Assembly: GCF_003121405.1 (NCBI RefSeq)
Contig: NZ_QBUY01000002.1
Coordinates: 62,001 to 126,000 of the forward strand
From: Paraburkholderia sp. C35
GTDB taxonomy: Bacteria; Pseudomonadota; Gammaproteobacteria; Burkholderiales; Burkholderiaceae
Direction of reading: 5' to 3'
Length of the DNA: 64,000 bases
Under the pieces are notes generated by a model. That model saw nothing but the letters and a program-made list of their open reading frames with translations. It searched no databases and was not told where the DNA came from. This document shows positions 39,723-47,522 of the stretch, piece by piece. A program made the position numbers and the translations under genes. Each line of letters starts with the position of its first letter. Positions within the stretch are counted from its first letter, which is position 1.

Positions 39723-40967
39723 ATGAGTCTCCTCAGATTGCGTGTGCTGGCCGTTTTCGCGCTCGGCTACGTCATTTCGTTCCTTTTCCGCGGCGTCAAT
39801 CTCGGCTTTGCGCCGTTCCTGTCGCGTGAAATGGGATTGACAGCGACCGATCTCGGCACGATGACCAGCGTCTATTTTCTCGCCTTTGCGGGTACGCAGA
39901 TTCCCGCAGGGGTATTGCTCGACCGTTACGGCGCGCGTCGCGTGACTGCGGGCGTGTTGCTGTTCGCTGCCGCCGGGTCTTTGCTTTTTGCGCTCTCGCA
40001 TGACATGACGGGTTTGATGGTGGGCCGCCTGCTGATCGGTATTGGCGCATCTGTCTGCCTCGGCGGCGCATTCAAGGCGACAGCGCAACACTTTCCCGTA
40101 TCGCAACTGACGCTCGTCAACGGCATCGTGATGGCCATCGGCGGTCTGGGCGGTGTGGTCGTCGGCGCGCCGCTGTCGACGCTTCTGACATTCGCGCCGT
40201 GGCGAACCGTCAGCATCGGGCTCTCGGTGCTGTCGGCATGCGTCGCATTCGTCGTCTGGTTCGGCGCGCCTGCCACGGAGGCCACGGCGACAAAGGCAAG
40301 CGTACTCGACCAGTTCAAGGGCACGTTGCATGTCTTGCGCAGCCACGCGTTCTGGAAGCTCGCGACATTCTCGGCGCTCACGCAGGCCGTCTTCTACGCG
40401 ATGCAATCGCTGTGGGTCGGCGTCTTTCTGCGCGACATGGGATCTGCGGACATGACGAATGACGCATCCCGGATCGGCTCGCTCATCTCAGTGCTTGGCG
40501 GTGCTTTCATCGCGGGGAACGTATGCTTCGGCGCGCTCGCACGCGCGCTCGAGCGGCGTGGCATTCGCGTGCAGAGTTTTTCTGGCGTGACGATGGCTGC
40601 ATTCGTCGTCATCGAAGCGCTGCTCGCTTCGCGCGTGGCACTGCCCGAGGTGTTGCTGTGGGCCGCTTATGGTGCGTTGGGTGGCACGGGCATTCTGACC
40701 TATGCGGTACTCGCCGAGCATTTCCCCGCGAGACTGATCGGTCGCGTGAACACGGCTTTTACGCTCGTTATCTTTGTCGGCATCTTCGTCACACAGATCA
40801 CGATCGGCGCTGCGCTGAATCACTGGCCGATCATGAATGGTCACTACCCCATCGTGGCTCATCAAACCGTATGGCTTGCAATCATTGCAGTTCAGGCGCT
40901 AGCGGCGCTCTGGTATTTCGCTCCCGTCAGGCACAAGGAAACACCCTCACTTGCAGTGGAGATGTGA
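39723..40967 (+). CDS. MFS transporter
   Basis: A permease of about 414 residues with twelve hydrophobic segments. LRVLAVFALGYVISFLFRGVNLGFAPFLSREMGLT is helix 1, and IPAGVLLDRYGARRV is the loop motif. The overall form resembles the nitrate/cyanate-type or general drug-efflux-like MFS groups, and the substrate is not clear. ATG 39723 is chosen over GTG 39714; neither has a strong ribosome site. The gene pairs divergently with a GcvA-like LysR. Confidence 0.88.
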   Translation: MSLLRLRVLAVFALGYVISFLFRGVNLGFAPFLSREMGLTATDLGTMTSVYFLAFAGTQIPAGVLLDRYGARRVTAGVLLFAAAGSLLFALSHDMTGLMVGRLLIGIGASVCLGGAFKATAQHFPVSQLTLVNGIVMAIGGLGGVVVGAPLSTLLTFAPWRTVSIGLSVLSACVAFVVWFGAPATEATATKASVLDQFKGTLHVLRSHAFWKLATFSALTQAVFYAMQSLWVGVFLRDMGSADMTNDASRIGSLISVLGGAFIAGNVCFGALARALERRGIRVQSFSGVTMAAFVVIEALLASRVALPEVLLWAAYGALGGTGILTYAVLAEHFPARLIGRVNTAFTLVIFVGIFVTQITIGAALNHWPIMNGHYPIVAHQTVWLAIIAVQALAALWYFAPVRHKETPSLAVEM

Positions 40968-41047
40968 ACGGCGCAGTGTCTTGAGCAATCGCCAGCGGAT
41001 CGCAACAGGCGCGAGTTTGCTCGTATCTTCAGATGAATCATTGATTT

Positions 41048-41098
41048 CGGGTAAACCCTTCCTTGTTCAGTTGATAACGTTTCAACTAAATTGAAACG
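41048..41098 (+). promoter_or_regulatory. Compound regulatory element, copy 2, before the sugar ABC operon
   Basis: CGGGTAAACCCTTCCTTGT lies at 41048-41066. Then comes ATAACGTTTCA at 41074-41084, which forms part of a perfect inverted repeat: CGTTTCAA (41078-41085), spacer CTAAA, TTGAAACG (41091-41098). It ends 38 bases before the ATG of the binding-protein gene. This is a likely operator or promoter for the operon, possibly bound by the LacI-type repressor encoded at its end. The same blocks recur at 17695-17753. Confidence 0.65.
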
Positions 41099-41136
41099 AT
41101 CGTCTGGCGAGTGACCGTTATCAGTGGAGATGCGTC

Positions 41137-42438
41137 ATGGCATGGGTGAGTTCAGCGCCGTCCTTTGTATGCCGGCGCCTCATGCCCAGCGGTCTCATCG
41201 CTGCTGTTTTCACCGTTCTTTTTTCCCCTTCCGCTGTCGCTGCAAGTAACGAGCTCGTCATCATCGACTGGCTATCGGGCGCTGAAGCCGACACTGTCCA
41301 CGCGATGGAGTCCGCTTTCCAGAAAAGCCATCCTTCCATCAAGATCCGCGAAATCAGCCTGACCGTGCAAGGCGACGCTCGCGGCGCTATTCGCGCCACG
41401 CTCATGAGCGGCGAAAAAGCCGATCTTCTGATCAACACCTGGCCCGCGTTTCGCGCTGAACTCGCCGACGCGGGCATGCTTCGCCCTTTGGATGCCGAGT
41501 GGAACGAGTACCGCTGGAGCGACAATCTCAGCGATGAATGGAAGCGTCTTGGCCAGTACAAGGGTGTCACGTACGGTGTCACGTATACGTTCGGCGATCG
41601 CAGCGGCATCTTCTATCGCACCGACGTGATGAAAAAAGCCGGCATTGGCGCGCCACCAAAAACGTGGGGCGAGTTCCTCGGCACATTCGGCAAGCTGCGC
41701 GCCGCCGGCATTACGCCAATCTCGATCCCCGCCAAAACGTGGGCTCACGCCGAATGGTTCGAAACCCTGTTGCTGCGCGTAGGCGGTGTCGAAGCATCAT
41801 CGAAACTCGCCGCGCACCAGATTGCGTGGACCGATCCCGTCGTGAAGATGGCGCTTCAGATGTACGCGGAAATGCTCAAGGCGCACTGCTGCGACGATCC
41901 CAACCGGATGCTTGCCACGGAGTGGGACAACGCAGCAGACGAAGTGCTCAAGAGCGGCACGCACGGCTACGACATGATCGGCATGTGGGTCAACAACCGC
42001 GCCAAAAGCGACTACGGCATGAAGGAAGGCCGCGATTACGCGCTGTTCCAGTTCCCGTCGATGGGTTTCGGTCACGACGACACGACGAGCGTCGATACCA
42101 AGGAATTCCTCGCGCTGAAGTCAGGTTCCAATGCGAGTGCCGCGAACCAGTTCATGACGTGGGTGACAGGCGCCGAAGCGGCTGCCATCGAAGCCCGCAA
42201 CGGTCTCGTATCGCCCTCCAGCAAGACGGATAACGCACTGCTCAGCCCGGTCGCGATCGCGTCCTCTAACGCCGTCAAATCGTCGAGAACGCAGTTTGTT
42301 CTCGGCGATCTGCTGCCTGGCGATCTGGTCGACGAGTATCGCGTGCAGTTACAGCATTTCCTTCAGGACCCGAGCGACGCGAATATCGACAGGGTGCTCG
42401 CGGCTATCGAAGCAAAGGCGAAGGATTCGTACAGGTAG
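41137..42438 (+). CDS. Sugar ABC transporter substrate-binding protein
   Basis: A 433-residue periplasmic binding protein of the family 1 (CUT1) type. It has an N-terminal signal peptide (LMPSGLIAAVFTVLFSPSAVA) and then VIIDWLSGAEADTVHAMESAFQKSHPSIKI, VTYTFGDRSGIFYRTDVMKKAGIGAPPKTWGEF and a full C-terminal lobe. GGAG precedes the ATG. It is the first gene of the operon binding protein / permease / permease / glycosidase / LacI. The presence of a GHL6 glycosidase suggests uptake of an oligosaccharide or glycoside. Confidence 0.93.
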   Translation: MAWVSSAPSFVCRRLMPSGLIAAVFTVLFSPSAVAASNELVIIDWLSGAEADTVHAMESAFQKSHPSIKIREISLTVQGDARGAIRATLMSGEKADLLINTWPAFRAELADAGMLRPLDAEWNEYRWSDNLSDEWKRLGQYKGVTYGVTYTFGDRSGIFYRTDVMKKAGIGAPPKTWGEFLGTFGKLRAAGITPISIPAKTWAHAEWFETLLLRVGGVEASSKLAAHQIAWTDPVVKMALQMYAEMLKAHCCDDPNRMLATEWDNAADEVLKSGTHGYDMIGMWVNNRAKSDYGMKEGRDYALFQFPSMGFGHDDTTSVDTKEFLALKSGSNASAANQFMTWVTGAEAAAIEARNGLVSPSSKTDNALLSPVAIASSNAVKSSRTQFVLGDLLPGDLVDEYRVQLQHFLQDPSDANIDRVLAAIEAKAKDSYR

Positions 42439-42457
42439 TTCAGGACGCCACGGAAAC

Positions 42458-43441
42458 ATGAACGCAATGAACGAGCACGACGATCGCTGCGCGCAGTTCA
42501 TCAGCTTCGCCCGAAACGCGCCGCATGCCGTTGAAGATGCGGGACGCGTGGCGGCCGGCAGGCGCGCGTTTCAATGGCATGAAGTGCGTGCTGCGTATCT
42601 GCTCATCGCGCCCGTGCTAATTTTGTTCGGTCTTGCTGTGGCCTATCCGCTTGTCGATACGATTCGCCTGAGCTTCTACGATATTCACGGACTTGGCACG
42701 GCGCGCTTCGTCGGCTTGCACAACTACGTGCAGCTATTCCACGACGATAATTTCCGGCAGGCACTTTCGACCACATTCATCTGGACCATCTCGACAACAG
42801 TATTGTCGGTGGGGATCGGCTGGATACTGGCGTTGCTCTGCTCACTGGCGCCTGAAGCCACACTGATTCCGCGCGTTCTGATTTTCTCCGCCTATGGCAT
42901 CTCGGAGACCGTGACAGGCTTCATCTGGCTCGGCATCTTCCGGCCCGATTCGGGCGGCCTGCTTAACGCCGGGCTCACCGCTATCGGACTTGGCCAGTTC
43001 ACGCATGCGTGGCTCGGCGATCAGTCGACGGCACTTGGCGCGCTTGTGATCGCCTATTCGTGGGCGCAAGTCGGATTGCCGCTGATGCTGTGCTTCGCGG
43101 CAACACAGTCCATTCCCGCCGCGATTCTCGACGCGGCTCGCATCGACGGCGCGCGCGGCCTGTCTATTCTGCGTTACATCGTCGCGCCGCTGTCGCTGCC
43201 GGGTGTGCGCATCGCGACCTTCATCAATCTGCTCGCCAGCCTGCGCGCATTCGACACGATCTATGTGATGACGAATGGCGGACCGGTCCGCTCGACCGAG
43301 ACACTGGGCTTCTTCATGTACCGCGAGTCGATGACGCAATTCAAACTCGGCTATGGTGCAGCCGCCACGATCATTCTGCTGATCGCGGTTCTGATCGTGT
43401 CGATTCCGGCGATCCTCAAACGCACCGCGGAGGCGAGATGA
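42458..43441 (+). CDS. Sugar ABC transporter permease 1 (MalF-type)
   Basis: A 327-residue inner-membrane permease. LLIAPVLILFGLAVAYPLVDTIRLSFYD is the N-terminal helix and LDAARIDGARGLSILRYIVAPLSLPG the EAA loop that docks the ATPase. The frame is open back to 42296, inside the binding-protein gene, but ATG 42458 follows its stop by 19 bases and fits better. The stop overlaps the next permease start in ATGA. Confidence 0.93.
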   Translation: MNAMNEHDDRCAQFISFARNAPHAVEDAGRVAAGRRAFQWHEVRAAYLLIAPVLILFGLAVAYPLVDTIRLSFYDIHGLGTARFVGLHNYVQLFHDDNFRQALSTTFIWTISTTVLSVGIGWILALLCSLAPEATLIPRVLIFSAYGISETVTGFIWLGIFRPDSGGLLNAGLTAIGLGQFTHAWLGDQSTALGALVIAYSWAQVGLPLMLCFAATQSIPAAILDAARIDGARGLSILRYIVAPLSLPGVRIATFINLLASLRAFDTIYVMTNGGPVRSTETLGFFMYRESMTQFKLGYGAAATIILLIAVLIVSIPAILKRTAEAR

Positions 43442-44259
43442 AAGGCGCTTCGTCGCGTTGGGCGACCGCTTTCGTTAGCATCATTGCCATTATCTGGGTC
43501 GTGCCGATCATCGGCATTGTCATCACGTCGCTTCGTCCCGTCGATGAAGCGGTACTCGGCTGGTGGAACACCAGCCAGTTCACGCTGACGCTCGACGCGT
43601 GGCGCACCGTGTGGTCGCACTATCCGTTGCTCGACGCGTGCTGGGTATCGATGAAACTCGCCGGCCTCGCCACGCTCGCGACAATGTTGCTGACACCTGC
43701 TGCCGCGTACGCGTTTCATTTTTTACGCTTCCCTCTGCGCCGAGTCATTCTGATCATCATCGTCAACGCATTCGTGTTGCCGCAGCAGGTCGTCATCATT
43801 CCGCTCTTCCAGCTTTGGCGACAATGGGGGTTGATCGACAACATTCTCGCGGTGCTGATCCCTTACGTCGGCCTCTCTTTCGCATGGTCGATCGTGGTGG
43901 TGAAGAACTTCCTCGAAGAGTTTCCGCGCGAACTGATCGAGGCGGCGCGTATCGATGGTTGCGGTCCGCTTGCGATGTTCGGCTATGTCGTACTGCCCAA
44001 CACGCTCGCTCCGATATTTGCCATCGGCATTTTGCAGTTCCTGTGGACCTGGAATTCGCTTTTGCTGCCTCTGCTGTATCTGCGCTCGCAGATCCCGCTT
44101 CCTGTTGCGTTCGCGCGTATCGCCGGCACCTTCGATTCCAACTGGAATCTGCGGGCCGTCGCGGCGATCATCACTGCGATCGTGCCACTTGTGGTCTTCG
44201 TCGTGTTTCAGCGTCAGTTCGCCAACGGTGCGCTGAGCCGCAGCGCAAGCAAGGAATAA
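43438..44259 (+). CDS. Sugar ABC transporter permease 2 (MalG-type)
   Basis: A 273-residue permease. WATAFVSIIAIIWVVPIIGIVITSLRP is the first helix and LIEAARIDGCGPLAMFGYVVLPNTLAP the EAA loop. The ATG at 43438 overlaps the stop of permease 1 by four bases and has GGAGG upstream, so the longer frame from 43009 is a shadow. No ATP-binding subunit gene is present in the operon; a shared MsmK/UgpC-type ATPase from elsewhere would be needed. Confidence 0.93.
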   Translation: MKGASSRWATAFVSIIAIIWVVPIIGIVITSLRPVDEAVLGWWNTSQFTLTLDAWRTVWSHYPLLDACWVSMKLAGLATLATMLLTPAAAYAFHFLRFPLRRVILIIIVNAFVLPQQVVIIPLFQLWRQWGLIDNILAVLIPYVGLSFAWSIVVVKNFLEEFPRELIEAARIDGCGPLAMFGYVVLPNTLAPIFAIGILQFLWTWNSLLLPLLYLRSQIPLPVAFARIAGTFDSNWNLRAVAAIITAIVPLVVFVVFQRQFANGALSRSASKE

Positions 44260-44264
44260 CAGCC

Positions 44265-46331
44265 ATGGCACGTCACGCGACACCGCTCCGCTATCGCCAG
44301 ATTCATCTCGACTTTCACACGTCCGAGCACATCCCTGGCGTAGGCAAGCACTTCGATCCCATCGACTTCGCCGCCACTCTGAAAAAGGCCAACGTCGATT
44401 CCATCACGGTGTTTGCCAAGTGCCACCATGGCTGGTCGTATTACCCGACGCAAGTGGGCCGCGTGCACCCGAATCTCAGCCGTCCTGACCTGCTTGGCGA
44501 CATGATCAGCGCGCTGAAAGATGCCGATATCGAAAGCCCTGTCTACATCACGGTGCAGTGGGACGAGCAGACGGCGCGCGAACATCCGGAGTGGCGCGTG
44601 CTCAGCGCGACCAATGCATTCGCTCACGAAAGCGCAGCGGACAGGTCGAGTGCGAAGCAGTTGAGTCCCGCATGGCACACGCTCTGCCTGAGCCACGCGC
44701 CGCTGCGCAAGCTGATCCTCGATCAGGCACGGGAAGTCGCAACCCGTTATGACATTCCGGGCCTGTTCTTCGATATCGTCATGGCGAACGATTGCGTGTG
44801 CGCGGGGTGCATCGACAGGATGCTTGCGCACGGGCTCGATCCCGAGAACGCACATGATCGACATCAGAACGACGAAGCCGTGCTTGCGCAGTTTCGCGGT
44901 GAAATGAGCGCCGCCCTCTTCGCCGAGTTTCCGCATCTGCGCGTGTTCTATAACGCCGGTCACATCGCCAAGAGTGGGCCAGAGCGTTACAAAGACTACA
45001 CGCACCTCGAACTCGAAAGCCTGCCGACGGGTGGTTGGGGATACAACCATCTGCCGACGAGTGCACGCTACGCCGCGACGCTCGGTCTCGAGTACATGGC
45101 GCACACAGGCAAGTTTCATTCGAGCTGGGGTGAGTTCGGCGGCTTCAAACATGCCGATGCACTCGAATACGAATGCGCGCAAATGGCGGCGCTGGGTTCC
45201 CGATGCCTGATCGGAGATGCATTGCATCCGGGCGGCGCCATCGATCACCCCACCTATGAACGCATCGCGCCTGCGTATGCGCGCATCGCCAAACTTGAGC
45301 CTTTTCTCGAAGGCGCGAAACAGGTATCCGAGATCGCGATACTCTCTGCCGAACACATGCACCCTGGCACGGGCCGCAATCATCCCAGCGACGATGGCGC
45401 CGTGCAGATGCTCCTCGAATTGCATCGCCCGTTCGATGTGATCGACGGCAGTTCGCGTTTCGAGGATTACCGGCTGCTCGTTCTGCCCGATGAGATTCCC
45501 GTCGACGATGCACTCGCGCGGCGGCTAGAAACGTATGTTGCTGGCGGAGGCAAGTTGCTCGCGTCGTGGCGCTCCGCACGCAATGACAGCGACGGGTTCG
45601 CGCTCGACTTTGGGCTGAGCGTCGAATCTGAATCGACGGGCTTCATGCCGAGCTACGTGGAAATGCATGCAGGCCTCGACGCGCGCATTCCTGCAAGTCC
45701 CGTCGTGTTCTATGACGATGCGCTGCTTGTACGTGCCGACGGCGCCGAGGTGCTCGGCAACATTCGCGCGCCGTATTTCAATCGCACGTATCGGCATTTC
45801 TGCTCGCATGCACACGCGCCGCACGACATCGATGCGCAACCGCTCGGTGTCGCCGCCTCGATTCATGGCGGGATGGGTTACGTGGCCTATCCTGTATTCC
45901 GGCTTTATCGCGCGGTCGGGCAACCGATCTATCGCTACATGATCGATGCGATGATCAGCCGGCTGATGCCTCATGCCGCCGTTAGCACGGACCTGCCGTC
46001 ATCGGGCCGCGTGACGTTGACGCATCAACCTGACCGGCAACGCCATGTTCTGCACCTGCTCTACGGTGCGCCGCAATTGCGCGGACAGGCGATGCCGCTC
46101 GATGGCGGCGCGACGCGCATGATGGAAATCATCGAAGACATTCCGGCGATCGGTCCCGTGTCTGCAACCGTGCGTCTTCCGCATACGCCGACCCGTTCGT
46201 ACGACGCGCTGTCCGGTGAAGCCCTCGACTTCACGCTCACCGCGGACGGCGCGGTGCAGGTCACGGTCCCCCGGATGCGGATTCACGCGGCCGTGGCCTT
46301 CGAGACAGAACCTTATTCCCGCAACGACTGA
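44265..46331 (+). CDS. GHL6-type glycoside hydrolase with beta-galactosidase trimerisation-like domain
   Basis: A 688-residue cytoplasmic protein without signal peptide. The N-terminal part (RQIHLDFHTSEHIPGVGKHFDP, VDSITVFAKCHHGWSYYPTQVG, VYITVQWDE) matches the hypothetical glycosyl hydrolase 6 family. GLFFDIVMANDCVCAGC holds a candidate catalytic Asp170 and a cysteine cluster (177, 179, 182). The middle and C-terminal parts resemble GH42-type trimerisation and beta-sandwich domains. Some relatives are classed in GH151 as alpha-L-fucosidases. The exact sugar is unknown. ATG 44265 follows the permease stop by five bases; the frame open back to 43563 overlaps that permease. Confidence 0.85.
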   Translation: MARHATPLRYRQIHLDFHTSEHIPGVGKHFDPIDFAATLKKANVDSITVFAKCHHGWSYYPTQVGRVHPNLSRPDLLGDMISALKDADIESPVYITVQWDEQTAREHPEWRVLSATNAFAHESAADRSSAKQLSPAWHTLCLSHAPLRKLILDQAREVATRYDIPGLFFDIVMANDCVCAGCIDRMLAHGLDPENAHDRHQNDEAVLAQFRGEMSAALFAEFPHLRVFYNAGHIAKSGPERYKDYTHLELESLPTGGWGYNHLPTSARYAATLGLEYMAHTGKFHSSWGEFGGFKHADALEYECAQMAALGSRCLIGDALHPGGAIDHPTYERIAPAYARIAKLEPFLEGAKQVSEIAILSAEHMHPGTGRNHPSDDGAVQMLLELHRPFDVIDGSSRFEDYRLLVLPDEIPVDDALARRLETYVAGGGKLLASWRSARNDSDGFALDFGLSVESESTGFMPSYVEMHAGLDARIPASPVVFYDDALLVRADGAEVLGNIRAPYFNRTYRHFCSHAHAPHDIDAQPLGVAASIHGGMGYVAYPVFRLYRAVGQPIYRYMIDAMISRLMPHAAVSTDLPSSGRVTLTHQPDRQRHVLHLLYGAPQLRGQAMPLDGGATRMMEIIEDIPAIGPVSATVRLPHTPTRSYDALSGEALDFTLTADGAVQVTVPRMRIHAAVAFETEPYSRND

Positions 46332-46339
46332 AGCGCCCT

Positions 46340-47374
46340 ATGAACGACGATACTTCAAACGATGCCGGCAAATCGCGCTCCCCAACGATCGTCGATGTCG
46401 CCAAACGGGCGAATGTCGCGATTGGCACAGTGTCGCGTTATCTGAACGGCTATCCGATCCGGCGGAGCAATCGCGAACAGATCGAGGAAGCGATTCAGGC
46501 GCTGCACTTCAAACGGAACGCAGCTGCCGTCGCGATGAAAACGGATGTCACCCATGTCGTCGGTCTGCTTGCGCCGTCATTCGATGAGTTTCATGGCGCC
46601 ATGCTCGAACATCTGTCGCGCGCATTGCGACGCGACGGTCGCGCGCTGCTGATCTACTGTCATGGCGGCGACACGCGGCTGATGGAAGAAAGTCTCGATT
46701 ACTTTTCTACGCAGCGCATCGATGCACTGGTGATGTCGGGCGTGGATCGTCTCTTCGATCGCGTCGATCAGCTGATCAGCGACGGCGTGCCGTTGATTCT
46801 CTACGATAACGATCTCGCCGGTCTGAAAGCCGACCGCGTTTTTGTGAACAACCGTGAAGCGTCGATGCATGCAGTGCGGCATCTGCTCGATATCGGGCAT
46901 CGGCGCGTGGGCATTGTGTCGGGTGAGCTCGTCGACAGCGCAGCCAACGAACGCTATCTCGGCTATTGCGATGCACTGACCGAACGCGGGATCGCTGTCG
47001 ATCAACGTTACTTTGCGCCGGGCCACTGGTCGATTCTGGGCGGCAACGATGCGACCCGTCATCTGATGTCGCTGCCGGACCCGCCAACCGCCATTTTCTG
47101 CGCGAACTATGTGATGGCACTCGGTGCGTTGCGTTGCTTCAAGGACGCGAAGATTCGCGTGCCGGAGCAGGTGTCGCTCATCTCGTTCGACGATCCGCCG
47201 TTGTTCGGGTTGTACGAGCCGAGTATCACCGTCGTCGCTCAACCCATACATGGGGTCGCGCAGACGATTGCGGACGTACTCGAACGTCGGCTTCGCACTG
47301 CGCGGGAAACGCCATTCAGTACGACGAGTCTTCGATGCGATGTCATTTTGCGTGGTTCGACACGGCCGGTCTGA
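46340..47374 (+). CDS. LacI-family transcriptional repressor
   Basis: A 344-residue LacI/GalR protein. The N-terminal HTH reads TIVDVAKRANVAIGTVSRYLNGYPIRRSNREQIEEAIQALHF. A type I periplasmic-binding-like effector domain follows (HVVGLLAPSFDEFHGAML, YDNDLAGLKADRVFVNNREASMHAVRHLLDIGHRRVGIVSG). It starts eight bases after the glycosidase stop, so it belongs to the operon and probably autoregulates it. The inverted repeat at 41078-41098 is the best operator candidate. Confidence 0.93.
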   Translation: MNDDTSNDAGKSRSPTIVDVAKRANVAIGTVSRYLNGYPIRRSNREQIEEAIQALHFKRNAAAVAMKTDVTHVVGLLAPSFDEFHGAMLEHLSRALRRDGRALLIYCHGGDTRLMEESLDYFSTQRIDALVMSGVDRLFDRVDQLISDGVPLILYDNDLAGLKADRVFVNNREASMHAVRHLLDIGHRRVGIVSGELVDSAANERYLGYCDALTERGIAVDQRYFAPGHWSILGGNDATRHLMSLPDPPTAIFCANYVMALGALRCFKDAKIRVPEQVSLISFDDPPLFGLYEPSITVVAQPIHGVAQTIADVLERRLRTARETPFSTTSLRCDVILRGSTRPV

Positions 47375-47522
47375 ACGCCGCCGAGAGTTACAGCGTTGTG
47401 AGGTGAAGCATGATTGATCGGGTATCGAAAGCACAAGACACATACGGCGGTCACAGCGCGGTCGCCGTCCGGAACAGCATCGAATCATGCATACCTCGTC
47501 GAGCGGACACAGACCAGGCGCA

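Noticed and set aside
43563..44264. Upstream extension of the glycosidase frame
   Set aside because: It lies entirely inside the second permease gene in another frame; ATG 44265 right after the permease stop fits the GHL6 N-terminus.
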